From the NCBI GenBank assembly GCA_014654265.1, contig JACWDI010000001.1:186001-250000 (forward strand): 64,000 nucleotides of DNA. The letters are read 5' to 3'. The number at the start of each line of letters is the position of its first letter. The stretch's first letter is position 1. The stretch is from Pelagibacterales bacterium SAG-MED11. Its GTDB lineage: Bacteria; Pseudomonadota; Alphaproteobacteria; Pelagibacterales; Pelagibacteraceae. Made by a program: the position numbers and the translations under genes. This document shows positions 8,795-17,854 of the stretch, one piece after another. The notes under the pieces are model-generated. The model was not told the origin of the DNA, did not search any database, and worked only from the letters and a program-made list of their open reading frames with translations.

Positions 8795-9529
8795 TTAATT
8801 AAAATTTTCGTATCCTTTTTTTTCTAATTCTAATGCAAGTTCTGGTCCTCCAGATTTAATTATTTTTCCATTCATTAGTACATGAACAAAATCTGGTTTA
8901 ATGTAGTCTAGTAGTCTTTGATAGTGAGTGATTATTAAGAAAGAATTATCTTTACTCCTCAATGTGTTTACCCCATCAGATACGACCTTTAAAGCATCAA
9001 TATCTAACCCTGAATCAGTTTCATCTAAAATAGACAACTTGGGTGATAACATCGACATTTGTAAAATTTCATTTTTCTTTTTTTCACCTCCAGAAAAACC
9101 AACATTTAATTGTCTATTTAATTTTTCTTCATCAAATTTTAATTCTCTCGCTTTTTCTTTTACAAGTTTTAAAAATTCAATTGCATCAAGTTCTTTTTCT
9201 CCTTTTGCTTTTCTTATGGCGTTTAAAGAGGTTTTTAAAAAGATATTTGTATTTACACCGGGAATTTCCAACGGATATTGAAATGCTAAAAATATTCCTT
9301 TGTGTGCTCTTTCCTCAGTTTCAAGCTCAAATAAATTATTATTCTCAAAAAGTACTTCTCCAGATATTTCATATCCTTTCTTACCAGATAAAATGTTTGA
9401 TAATGTGCTTTTACCGGAACCATTAGGACCCATAATTGCGTGTACTTCACCAGGATTAATATTAAGTGAAAAATCTTTTAGAATTGATTTATCCTCAATG
9501 TTTGCACTTAAATTATTTATTTTTAACAT
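8795..9529 (-). CDS. sufC: SUF ATPase SufC
   Basis: 244 residues, an ABC-type ATPase that drives conformational change of SufB-SufD. Walker A is GPNGSGKST (from residue 34), the Q-loop is AFQYPLEIPG, the signature is the SufC variant GFSGGEKKKNEI, and Walker B with catalytic residues is LSILDETDSGLDIDAL. It is soluble and not linked to a membrane permease. Its ATG overlaps the sufB stop by one base (TAATG at 9529), implying translational coupling. Confidence 0.97.
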   Translation of the reverse strand: MLKINNLSANIEDKSILKDFSLNINPGEVHAIMGPNGSGKSTLSNILSGKKGYEISGEVLFENNNLFELETEERAHKGIFLAFQYPLEIPGVNTNIFLKTSLNAIRKAKGEKELDAIEFLKLVKEKARELKFDEEKLNRQLNVGFSGGEKKKNEILQMSMLSPKLSILDETDSGLDIDALKVVSDGVNTLRSKDNSFLIITHYQRLLDYIKPDFVHVLMNGKIIKSGGPELALELEKKGYENFN

Positions 9530-10971
9530 TAACCAACGCTCCCTTCCAAGCTAATACCCACTAGTTTTTGTGCCTCTACAGCAAACTCCATTGGTAATTG
9601 TTGAAGTACTTCTTTACAAAATCCGTTTACAATTAATCCAACAGCTTCCTCTGAATTTAAACCTCTTTGCTGACAATAATGCAGTTGTTCTTCACTTATT
9701 TTAGAAGTCGTAGCTTCATGAGCAATATTTGAGTCAAAATTTTTATTTTTAATATACGGTACAGTATGAGCTCCACATTTATTTCCCATTAATAAAGAAT
9801 CACACTGGGTATAATTACTCGAGTTTTTTGCCTTTGAATTAATGTCAACTAATCCTCTGTAAGTCATATCTGAAAATCCTGCACTAATACCTTTTGATAT
9901 AATCTTACTCTTTGTATTTTTTCCTAAATGGATCATCTTAGTTCCAGTATCAGCTTTTTGATGATTATTAGTTATCGCGATCGAATAAAATTCACCTATT
10001 GAATTATCTCCTTTTAATATACAGCTAGGATATTTCCAAGTTATAGCTGAGCCAGTTTCTACTTGTGTCCAAGAAATTTTAGAATTTTTGCCTTTGCACA
10101 ACCCTCTTTTAGTTACAAAATTATATATTCCTCCTTTGCCATTTTCATCTCCTGGATACCAATTTTGTACTGTTGAATATTTTATCTCAGCATCGTCAAG
10201 TGCAATTAATTCTACATTGGCAGCGTGTAGTTGGTTTTCATCTCTCATTGGTGCCGTACACCCTTCTAAATAACTTACATAACTTCCCTTATCAGCTATA
10301 ATCAAAGTTCTTTCAAATTGTCCTGTCTCTGATGCATTAATTCTAAAATAAGTTGATAGTTCCATTGGGCATTTAATTCCTTCTGGGATGTAGACGAATG
10401 ATCCGTCGGTAAATACAGCAGAATTTAAAGTTGCAAAGAAATGATCTGTTGTTGGTATAACAGTTCCTAAATATTTTTTTACTAGATCTGGGTGTTTTTG
10501 AATAGCTTCAGACATAGAGCAAAAAATTATTCCCTGTTTAGTCAGCTCATCTTTAAAAGTTGTTGCAACAGAAACAGAGTCAAAAACAGCATCAACTGCA
10601 ATACCATTTAACCTTGCTTGTTCTTGCAATGGTATACCAAGCTTTTTATAAGTTTCTAAAAGTTTAGGATCAAGTTCATCAAGGCTTTTTGGTTTATCAT
10701 TCATACTTTTAGGTGCTGAATAATAATATAAATCTTGGTAATCTATTTTTGGATATTTTGGTTTTTGCCAATCAGGTTCTTTTAATTGTTTAAATCTTTC
10801 GAATGCTTTTAATCTAAAATCTAACATCCATTTTGGTTCCTTTTTAATATTAGAAATAAATTTAATTACATCTTCATTTAAGCCCCTGGGTGCTCTGATA
10901 TTTTCTATATCAGTTGAAAACCCATATTTATAATCTTTTAACTTTTCTATATCTTTTTCTCTTTTATCCAT
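9529..10971 (-). CDS. sufB: SUF scaffold subunit SufB
   Basis: 480 residues, the core scaffold subunit of SufBC2D. Family landmarks include [23 protein letters not shown], the [19 protein letters not shown] block with conserved cysteines, and [20 protein letters not shown] near the C-terminus. Length and motifs match full-length bacterial SufB. It is the first structural gene, one base after iscR, so the regulator and its targets share one transcript. Confidence 0.97.
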   Translation of the reverse strand: MDKREKDIEKLKDYKYGFSTDIENIRAPRGLNEDVIKFISNIKKEPKWMLDFRLKAFERFKQLKEPDWQKPKYPKIDYQDLYYYSAPKSMNDKPKSLDELDPKLLETYKKLGIPLQEQARLNGIAVDAVFDSVSVATTFKDELTKQGIIFCSMSEAIQKHPDLVKKYLGTVIPTTDHFFATLNSAVFTDGSFVYIPEGIKCPMELSTYFRINASETGQFERTLIIADKGSYVSYLEGCTAPMRDENQLHAANVELIALDDAEIKYSTVQNWYPGDENGKGGIYNFVTKRGLCKGKNSKISWTQVETGSAITWKYPSCILKGDNSIGEFYSIAITNNHQKADTGTKMIHLGKNTKSKIISKGISAGFSDMTYRGLVDINSKAKNSSNYTQCDSLLMGNKCGAHTVPYIKNKNFDSNIAHEATTSKISEEQLHYCQQRGLNSEEAVGLIVNGFCKEVLQQLPMEFAVEAQKLVGISLEGSVG

Positions 10972-10972
10972 T

Positions 10973-11398
10973 TTAAACTCTTCTCTCAGAATTATCTTTA
11001 ACTAAATCTTCTAAACTTTTTTTATCAAAAAAATTATTAATATGATTTTCAAGTTCATCCCAAAGATTATGAGTAAGGCATTTTACAGCTTTGCCATTAC
11101 ATCCTTTTTTTGACTCTTTTTTACATTGAACTGTTTTTACTTTTTCGTCTACTGCCTCAAAAATATTTATAAGCTTTATTTCTTTAGCTTTTTTATTTAA
11201 AATATATCCTCCTTGAGTGCCTCTCACGCTTTGAACAATTTCTTTTTTTCTTAACTTTGAAAATATTTGTTCTAAATAATCCAAGGAAATTCCTTGTCTT
11301 AGTGAGATGTCTCTTAGAGAAACCGGATTGATATTATTAAATCTCGCCAGGTCTACTAAAGCCATTACCGCATATCTACCTTTTGATGTAAGCTTCAT
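10973..11398 (-). CDS. iscR: Rrf2-family Fe-S regulator IscR
   Basis: 141 residues. It has an N-terminal winged helix ([24 protein letters not shown]) and cluster ligands Cys92, Cys100 and Cys107 with His110 in [11 protein letters not shown], matching the E. coli IscR layout (Cys92, 98, 104, His107) with slightly wider spacing. It should bind a 2Fe-2S cluster and repress the suf operon when clusters are plentiful. It heads the operon, and a near-consensus IscR operator overlaps its own promoter (11426-11450), which supports autoregulation and argues against other Rrf2 proteins such as RirA or NsrR. Confidence 0.93.
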   Translation of the reverse strand: MKLTSKGRYAVMALVDLARFNNINPVSLRDISLRQGISLDYLEQIFSKLRKKEIVQSVRGTQGGYILNKKAKEIKLINIFEAVDEKVKTVQCKKESKKGCNGKAVKCLTHNLWDELENHINNFFDKKSLEDLVKDNSERRV

Positions 11399-11418
11399 AA
11401 ATCCTTATTTTACGGGGA

Positions 11419-11446
11419 TATATATAAACCCGACTAAAATAGTCAA
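11419..11446 (-). promoter_or_regulatory. suf operon promoter
   Basis: On the minus strand a TTGACT -35 (11441-11446) and a TATATA -10 (11419-11424) are spaced 16 bases apart, about 20 bases before the iscR ATG. This is one of the best promoter matches in the window and lies inside the IscR-like operator, so repressor binding would block RNA polymerase directly. Confidence 0.65.
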
Positions 11447-11450
11447 GTAT
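11426..11450 (-). promoter_or_regulatory. IscR type-1-like operator
   Basis: Minus-strand sequence ATACTTGACTATTTTAGTC followed by GGGTTT matches the known E. coli type-1 IscR consensus (ATASYYGACTRWWWYAGTCRRSTAT) at all but about one of 25 positions, including both GACT/AGTC half-sites with the right centre. It overlaps the -35 of the suf promoter. Binding itself is inferred. Confidence 0.7.
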
Positions 11451-11532
11451 CTAAGATAAAAAAAAGCTAACATTTTGTCACGCAGTTGTGATAAACCTAA
11501 TTTTTTTTTGAGAATAATAATCAATAACAATT

Positions 11533-12189
11533 ATGGATAATAAAATTTTAGAAATTTTCATTCCTGGTCCTGCTGGAAGATTAGAAGCTAAATATTTTAA
11601 AAGTAAAAAAAGTACTTCACCAGTAGCATTGGTTCTACAACCACATCCACAATACGGAGGAACGATGAACAATAAAGTTGTTGTTGAAACCTTTCATACG
11701 TTTATGGATAATGATTTTTCTGTTTGTCGTGTAAATTTTAGAGGAGTTGGTAAAAGTGATGGTGAATTTGATAATGGTCAAGGTGAATTAGCTGACGCTG
11801 CTGCAGCTTTAGATTGGTTGGAAAGAGAAAATTTTGATAACTCACAATGTTGGGTTTCAGGATTTTCATTTGGATCTTTAATTGCAATGCAACTACTGAT
11901 GAGACGACCTGAAATAAATAGATTTATAGCAATTTCTCCACAGCCTAATGTTTATGATTTTTCATTTTTATCTCCATGTCCAACTTCTGGTCTTATGATA
12001 TACGGTAAAAAGGATGAACTTGTACCTATAGAACATATAAATGAACTAGATAAAAGATTAAGTGCTCAAAAAGGAATTAAAGTAGAATTCCAATCAATAA
12101 ATGATGCTAATCATTTTTTTTCAAAAAATGAATCTTCCTTGGTAAAAAGTTTGGATAGGTATATTAAAAAAGAAACTGCACTTTATTAA
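11533..12189 (+). CDS. Alpha/beta hydrolase (COG2945-like)
   Basis: 218 residues with an alpha/beta hydrolase fold. A catalytic triad can be proposed: Ser in the nucleophile elbow GFSFGS, Asp in YGKKDELVP, and His in NDANHFFS. The early LQPHPQYGGTMNNKVV and RVNFRGVGKSDGEFDNG blocks are typical of the small COG2945 group, whose physiological substrates are unknown. It is a single gene, divergent from the suf operon, with its stop sharing a TTAA palindrome with the anmK stop on the other strand. Confidence 0.85.
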   Translation: MDNKILEIFIPGPAGRLEAKYFKSKKSTSPVALVLQPHPQYGGTMNNKVVVETFHTFMDNDFSVCRVNFRGVGKSDGEFDNGQGELADAAAALDWLERENFDNSQCWVSGFSFGSLIAMQLLMRRPEINRFIAISPQPNVYDFSFLSPCPTSGLMIYGKKDELVPIEHINELDKRLSAQKGIKVEFQSINDANHFFSKNESSLVKSLDRYIKKETALY

Positions 12190-13313
12190 AAATTTTTAAT
12201 TAAAACTCCACCAGTTGTTGGTGATTTACATTTAGTTGTACCTGGAAAAGAAATAGGTAAATTTAAAAAAGATCTTATAGCAAGATATGCAAATGCCTCT
12301 GACTCTATGTAATCTCCATCAACACTATAATCATCAATTGGTTGGATAATTAAATTTTTAGGTATTGTATTTTTTATTCTATCTATTAAATTAATATTTT
12401 TTCTTCCTCCTCCACAAATTAAAATTTTGCAAAGTTTGTCTTTTAAATCTTGCAAGAAATTTAAAAGTTCTATTCCTATTATTCTTGCTGTAAACTCAGT
12501 GAGAGTTGCTGCTCCATCATCTAAATCAAGACCTCTTACAAATCCTAGGCTGAAATCTTTTACGTCAAATGATGAAATTTTTTGGTTAGGCCTATTTTCA
12601 AAATTTTCTAGAGCTTGATTAAGAATTAAATCATTTATTTTTCCTCTTTTTGCTATATCTCCATTAAAATCGAATTTCTTCTTAATATTATTTCTTACCC
12701 ATTCATCTATTAAACAATTGCCTGGACCTAAGTCTCTGCTTAAAAAACTATCTTTATCATAATCATTTATTAAAGTTGCATTTGCAATACCCCCTATGTT
12801 TAAAATACAAACTGGTAGATCAATCTTATTTTGTTTGATAATTAATTTGTGAAAAACTGGGGCTAAAGGAGCTCCTTCGCCACCGTTTTGAATATCATTT
12901 TTTCTAAAATTATAGATTACCTTTTTTTTAGAAAGTTGAGATAATAAGTTACCATCTCCGATTTGTTTGGAAATTTTTTCTAATGGATTATGATATATTG
13001 TTTGCCCATGAAAACCTATTAAATCAATATTTTTATCAATTGACTGTAAAATCTCGTTAGTAATCTTAGCGTGAAATAGGGTTATATCTTTTTCAAGAGA
13101 ATAGATTTCTTTTTCATTTTTTTTTAGATCTTTTAATTGAGAAATCTTAGCTTTTAAATAGTGGAGTTTTTCATATATTTTTTGATCATATTTAAAATAC
13201 TTATTTAATATATTGCTGTAATTATCTACTCCATTAGAGCTAATTATAGAGGCATCTACACCATCTCCTGATGTGCCACTCATTAATCCTAATGCTGTAA
13301 ATATCTTTCCCAT
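12186..13313 (-). CDS. anmK: Anhydro-N-acetylmuramic acid kinase
   Basis: 375 residues. AnmK phosphorylates and opens 1,6-anhydro-MurNAc released from peptidoglycan so that it can be recycled. Family motifs are the N-terminal ALGLMSGTSGDGVDASI, IGFHGQTIYHNP, LNIGGIANATLI, RDLGPGNCLIDEW and ICGGGRKN. Length is as usual. It is divergent from tyrS with a short gap, an arrangement common in alphaproteobacteria. The 3' end overlaps the hydrolase stop by four bases. Confidence 0.95.
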   Translation of the reverse strand: MGKIFTALGLMSGTSGDGVDASIISSNGVDNYSNILNKYFKYDQKIYEKLHYLKAKISQLKDLKKNEKEIYSLEKDITLFHAKITNEILQSIDKNIDLIGFHGQTIYHNPLEKISKQIGDGNLLSQLSKKKVIYNFRKNDIQNGGEGAPLAPVFHKLIIKQNKIDLPVCILNIGGIANATLINDYDKDSFLSRDLGPGNCLIDEWVRNNIKKKFDFNGDIAKRGKINDLILNQALENFENRPNQKISSFDVKDFSLGFVRGLDLDDGAATLTEFTARIIGIELLNFLQDLKDKLCKILICGGGRKNINLIDRIKNTIPKNLIIQPIDDYSVDGDYIESEAFAYLAIRSFLNLPISFPGTTKCKSPTTGGVLIKNF

Positions 13314-13360
13314 TCTTATTCTTTTTTAATAAAATTTGTATATTGTATAACTATAAGCTT

Positions 13361-14590
13361 ATGAATAAATTTTTAAAAGAATTTAAAGATAGGGGTTATT
13401 TCTATCAATGTACCAACGAAGAAGATTTATCAAAACTACTGGAAAAAGAAAAAATTAAAGGTTACATCGGTTTTGATTGTACCGCAGAAAGTCTCCACGT
13501 TGGAAGTTTACTTCAGATAATGTGTTTGAGACTTCTACAAAAACATGGACACAGACCTATTGTATTATTAGGTGGTGGTACAACAAGGATTGGTGATCCA
13601 TCTGGTAAAGATAAAACGAGAAAAATTTTAACTGAAAAGGAAATAGAAAAAAATATTAAAAGTATTGAAAAAATATTAAAAAATTTTTTAGATAATAAGA
13701 ATCCAAAAACCAAACCTATATTTGTAAATAATTATTCTTGGCTTAAAAGCTTGAATTATATTTCATTCCTAAGAGATATTGGCAAACACTTCACAATTAA
13801 CAAAATGCTCACTTTTGAAAGTGTTAAGGCTAGATTAGATAGAGAACAATCACTAAGTTATATGGAGTTTAATTATATGATTCTTCAAGCTTATGATTTT
13901 TTAGAATTAAATAAAAAAGAAAATTGTTCTTTGCAAATTGGTGGTTCTGATCAGTGGGGAAATATAGTTAATGGTACCGAGCTTATTAAAAGATACTCGA
14001 GCAAACAGGCCTATGGTTTGACTACCCCTCTGATTACTTTAGCATCAGGAGCTAAAATGGGCAAAACAGAAACTGGTGCAGTTTGGTTAGATAAAAAGAT
14101 GTTATCATCTTATAATTATTGGCAATTTTGGAGAAATATTGATGATAAAGATGTAATAAAATTTTTGAAAATATTTACAGATTTAAGTATCGAAGAAATA
14201 GACAAAATTAAAGATGAAGATATAAATAAACTTAAGATTAGATTAGCAAATGAGACGACTACGATGCTTCATGGTAAAAAAGCTGCTCTAAATTCAGAAC
14301 AGGCTGCCAAAGAAGCTTTCTCTGGAAATTTGCTTGGTTCTAATTTGCCTACAATAAAAATTAAAGCGAAGAATATTAATCAAACGATAACTGTTTTGGA
14401 TTTAATAATTTTATCAAAGTTGGAAAAGTCTAAAAGTGAGATAAGGAGATTAATCAAAGGGAATGCCATAAAATTAAATAATGAAATGATATCTAATGAA
14501 AATTTTATTATTAGTGATAAATTATTCCAAAATAATTATTTAAAACTTTCTATAGGAAAAAAAAGACATATTAAAATTGAAAAAGACTAG
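13361..14590 (+). CDS. tyrS: Tyrosyl-tRNA synthetase
   Basis: 409 residues from the ATG at 13361; an in-frame TTG six codons earlier is less likely because MNKFLKEFKDRGY is the usual N-terminus. Class I signatures are ESLHVGSLLQ (HIGH-like) and AKMGKTETG (KMSKS-like). The tyrosine-binding region has LQIGGSDQWGNIVNG. A C-terminal S4-like RNA-binding domain follows (SKSEIRRLIKGNAIKLN). It charges tRNA-Tyr. The stop codon shares a CTAG palindrome with the stop of the convergent AsmA-like gene. Confidence 0.96.
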   Translation: MNKFLKEFKDRGYFYQCTNEEDLSKLLEKEKIKGYIGFDCTAESLHVGSLLQIMCLRLLQKHGHRPIVLLGGGTTRIGDPSGKDKTRKILTEKEIEKNIKSIEKILKNFLDNKNPKTKPIFVNNYSWLKSLNYISFLRDIGKHFTINKMLTFESVKARLDREQSLSYMEFNYMILQAYDFLELNKKENCSLQIGGSDQWGNIVNGTELIKRYSSKQAYGLTTPLITLASGAKMGKTETGAVWLDKKMLSSYNYWQFWRNIDDKDVIKFLKIFTDLSIEEIDKIKDEDINKLKIRLANETTTMLHGKKAALNSEQAAKEAFSGNLLGSNLPTIKIKAKNINQTITVLDLIILSKLEKSKSEIRRLIKGNAIKLNNEMISNENFIISDKLFQNNYLKLSIGKKRHIKIEKD

Positions 14591-16761
14591 TTTTTTTTAA
14601 TTTTTTCTAAAGTTCTTGTAATAAATCTTGGAGTAAGTGTTTTGATAGGATTGACTGAAGTTTCAAGTTTTTTAGGAGGGCCTTTTATTTTAAAACTTAC
14701 ACCAAAAACGCCTTCCCCAGTTTTAGAACCAACTAATATTTTACCTAACACAGGTAAAGATCCTATTAACTTATTTACTGTAGTGGCTGGAACTAAGGTT
14801 CCTCTAAGACTTATAAGTTTATCTTTTTCAACATAACCATCCATTAAAATAGAAATTGCTGGGCCAATTGCATAGATTTCATCAATGATCATCCCATCTT
14901 TATTGCTTTTAAATTTCATCTCAAATTCATCAAATCCTATACCCTCACCCGATAAAATATCAGCAATTCCTTGTAGAGAAGCAAGAGTTAAGATTTTTGT
15001 TAATGCAGGTAATTCTTTTAAATTAAAATCGTATATCTTTAGTGTTGATGTGGACTCATTAAGCTTTTTTGAGCTGTAGAAATCAAGTATTCCATTATCA
15101 AAACCCTTAATAAATTTATATCTTTTTACAATTGGTTCAGCTTTATCAATATATAAAGTTGTAATCTTATTGCTGTCATTAGTATTGATAGTAAAATTTA
15201 ACTTTTTATTATTAGGAAAACTTCCATTTAAGTTAGCTTTTACAATCTCTTTATTTTTGAAGATTATGTTCCCATTAAAATTAAATAAATCATACTCATT
15301 ATCTAAAAAGATTTTATCAATACTAACTTCAATTGTAGTATCAATATTAAAAAAATTAGAATTTTGATCTTGAAATAATAAATCATCAACAAGACTATTT
15401 GCATTAAATGAAGGTCCTTTTAAAATATACTTATTCTTCATTGGGTAAAATTTAAGCTGGTTTTTTTGATTTTCTTGATCTGTATATTTTAAAGAAACAG
15501 TTCCGAGCTTTACTATTTCAAGATTCTTATTTAATTTAATATTTTGAGCTCTAATTCTATTTTCTTTCTCATTTATAAAAAAATCTTTAATTTTAATTTC
15601 ATTTTTTTTATTTTTTGATCCTTCTAATTGTATTAAAACATTCTCTTTTTTATAATTTAAAGACTCTATATTAAAAGGATTGTCATTTATTTTTAGAGAG
15701 GTTTTAAAATCTAAAATATCATTTTTCTTGGCAATAGAATATGTAAGGGTATCTTTGTTATCTTGTATTAAAATGTTACCTTTTCCATCTAAATATATCT
15801 TATTTTTAAGATATTTGATTGATAACTTGTGATCCGATAAATTAAAATTTTCTTTAATATTTGGAAAAAAATTTTTTAACTTGAATTTGTTAATTACAGA
15901 TAATTCATCAATTAATGTATCAGATTCTAAAGTAAAATTACGAAATTCAAATTTTTTATTTGTCTCAAATGAAAATCTATTTTTAGAACTAAATCTTAAT
16001 TTTTCAAAATCAATATCTGAAAAAAATGGTTTAATAAACAAATCAAGATTTTTTTTATTAAAGACTAATTCTTTATGATTTATTTCTCCACTAACTGAGA
16101 AATCATCTTTATCTTTTTTTAATGATATATTTTCAGATAAAAATTTTAAATCATTAAGAGTGAAAGATATATCGCTTAATAAAAGGTTTTCTTTTTTATA
16201 ATTAAATATTAAATCTAATTTTTGAAGGTTGTATTTCTTAAGTATACTTAATTTAGTATCTCTCAAGAAACCATTTATCTCATAATTGCTTTTAATATTA
16301 CCATTAGAGTCGAATTCCAATTTAATATCACCAATTAAATAACCATTTTTAATAGTTTTCTCTAACAAAAATAATTCTGGTGAGTTTCTAAAAAATCTTA
16401 AAAATGAAATCAAGTTTCTTACTTCTAATGATTTTGTAGATATTTCTAAACTTTCAATAGAAAATTTATTTTCAATTAATGATTTAATAGAAATTTGAGT
16501 TTTTAAATTTTCTATTTCTACTGTTCCATTTTGATTTATTAATTTTGATCCAATTGTTTTGATATTAATTTTTAATTTAAATGGATCTAAAACTAACTTA
16601 ATTTTTTTTAATTGAATTACAGTTTTTTTATCAATACTTTTAATCTTATCTTTTATTTGGTTATTAAACCTATCTGTTTCAATTCCTATAGTGCTTAAAT
16701 AAGTTGTTACGATTAAAAGTATTAGAATTATTGATATAAAGATTTTTAAAATTATTTTCAT
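14587..16761 (-). CDS. AsmA/YhdP-like envelope protein
   Basis: 724 residues with one N-terminal membrane segment (residues about 4-24) and a long, mostly beta-rich periplasmic region. The C-terminal block GTLVPATTVNKLIGSLPVLG followed by GEGVFGVSFKIKGP is the conserved AsmA-like C-terminal domain, as in YhdP/TamB-type proteins that help move phospholipid to the outer membrane. The central part is poorly conserved and Asn/Lys/Ile rich. It lies directly after prfB (ATGA overlap at 16758-16761). The lipid-transport role is inferred from the family. Confidence 0.8.
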   Translation of the reverse strand: MKIILKIFISIILILLIVTTYLSTIGIETDRFNNQIKDKIKSIDKKTVIQLKKIKLVLDPFKLKINIKTIGSKLINQNGTVEIENLKTQISIKSLIENKFSIESLEISTKSLEVRNLISFLRFFRNSPELFLLEKTIKNGYLIGDIKLEFDSNGNIKSNYEINGFLRDTKLSILKKYNLQKLDLIFNYKKENLLLSDISFTLNDLKFLSENISLKKDKDDFSVSGEINHKELVFNKKNLDLFIKPFFSDIDFEKLRFSSKNRFSFETNKKFEFRNFTLESDTLIDELSVINKFKLKNFFPNIKENFNLSDHKLSIKYLKNKIYLDGKGNILIQDNKDTLTYSIAKKNDILDFKTSLKINDNPFNIESLNYKKENVLIQLEGSKNKKNEIKIKDFFINEKENRIRAQNIKLNKNLEIVKLGTVSLKYTDQENQKNQLKFYPMKNKYILKGPSFNANSLVDDLLFQDQNSNFFNIDTTIEVSIDKIFLDNEYDLFNFNGNIIFKNKEIVKANLNGSFPNNKKLNFTINTNDSNKITTLYIDKAEPIVKRYKFIKGFDNGILDFYSSKKLNESTSTLKIYDFNLKELPALTKILTLASLQGIADILSGEGIGFDEFEMKFKSNKDGMIIDEIYAIGPAISILMDGYVEKDKLISLRGTLVPATTVNKLIGSLPVLGKILVGSKTGEGVFGVSFKIKGPPKKLETSVNPIKTLTPRFITRTLEKIKKN

Positions 16762-17854
16762 TTAATTTGATATAAAGAGTGTTCTAAAAAGTCATCAATT
16801 TCGCCATCTAGAACTTTGTCTGGACTTGTATTTTCAAAATTAGTTCTATTATCTTTAACCAGTCTATATGGCTGTAACACATAAGATCTTATCTGGTGAC
16901 CCCAGCCAATTTCAGATTTTGGAGTTTCTGTATTTTGACTTTCTTTTTCCTTTTTTTTAATCTCAAAATCATAAAGTCTTGCTTTCAACATATTCATGCA
17001 AGTTTCTTTGTTTTTATGTTGAGATCTTTCATTTTGACATTGTACAACTATTTTAGATGGTAAATGCGTAATTCTAACAGCACTATCCGTAGTGTTTACA
17101 TGTTGACCTCCTGCCCCACTAGAACGATAAGTATCAATCCTTAGATCTTTATCAAGAATTTCTACATTTATACTTTCATCAACAACTGGGTAAACCCATA
17201 TACTTGCAAAACTAGTATGTCTTCTTGCTCCTGAGTCAAAAGGTGAAATCCTGACCAACCTATGAATTCCTGACTCTTTTTTTAACCAGCCAAAAACATA
17301 ATCTCCCTCAATTTTAATAGTAGACGATTTTATTCCAGCTTCATCACCTTTATGTTCACTAATTAGGTTTGATTTAAATTTTTTATTGTCAGACCACTTT
17401 AGATACATTCTTCTTAACATGTCAGCCCAATCCTGACTTTCAGTTCCACCAGCCCCTGCATGAATTTCAATGTAACAATCAAGAGAGTCTGCCTCATTTG
17501 ATAGGAAACACTTAACCTCATTTTTTTTAACATCTTTTCTTAGTTCTTTTATATTATGCAATATTTCATTTTGTATAGTTTCATTATTTTCCTCTAAGGC
17601 TAATTCACTCAAATCATCTAAATCTTTTAATTTTTGTATAGAGGTTTCAAATGAATTTATTAGGTCCTCATATAATTTTTTTTCTTTTACGATTTTTTTT
17701 GAATTAGCTTTATCTTGCCAAAAATTAGACTCCAGCATTTTAGAATTATGGCCTTTTAACTTTATATAAATACCATTTTTTTCAAAGATACTCCTTAACT
17801 CTTTGATTGATTTTTTCTATTTCTTTTTTTGAAGTCTGTATATTTATGATCCAT
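16758..17854 (-). CDS. prfB: Peptide chain release factor 2 with programmed +1 frameshift
   Basis: Release factor 2 ends translation at UGA and UAA. The main frame (up to 17738) holds the recognition motif SPF in RISPFDSGARRH and the hydrolysis motif in SGAGGQHVNTTDSAVR. The usual N-terminal start lies upstream: ATG at 17854 overlaps the mrcA stop as TAATG, then a CTT-TGA slip site (17782-17787) preceded by AAGGAG joins frame 0 to the main frame, as in E. coli. In this sequence an A7 run at 17824-17830 has one base too many to connect that ATG to the slip site. With six A's the start would read MDHKYTDFKKEIEKINQRV. Either the sequence has an indel or expression involves slippage. Confidence 0.85.
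17782..17796 (-). promoter_or_regulatory. RF2 programmed frameshift signal
   Basis: Minus-strand AAGGAG-TAT-CTT-TGA: an internal Shine-Dalgarno-like hexamer (17791-17796), three bases, then the slippery CTT followed by an in-frame UGA (17782-17784). This is the classical autoregulatory signal: low RF2 lets the ribosome slip +1 and make more RF2. Downstream the +1 frame is open and continuous with the rest of prfB. Confidence 0.85.

Noticed and set aside
8928-9554. Several plus-strand open frames inside sufC
   Set aside because: sufC on the minus strand has all ABC ATPase motifs; the plus frames overlap one another and match nothing recognisable.
12427-12618. Short plus-strand frame inside anmK
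   Set aside because: Antisense to a well-conserved kinase with intact motifs; no independent support.
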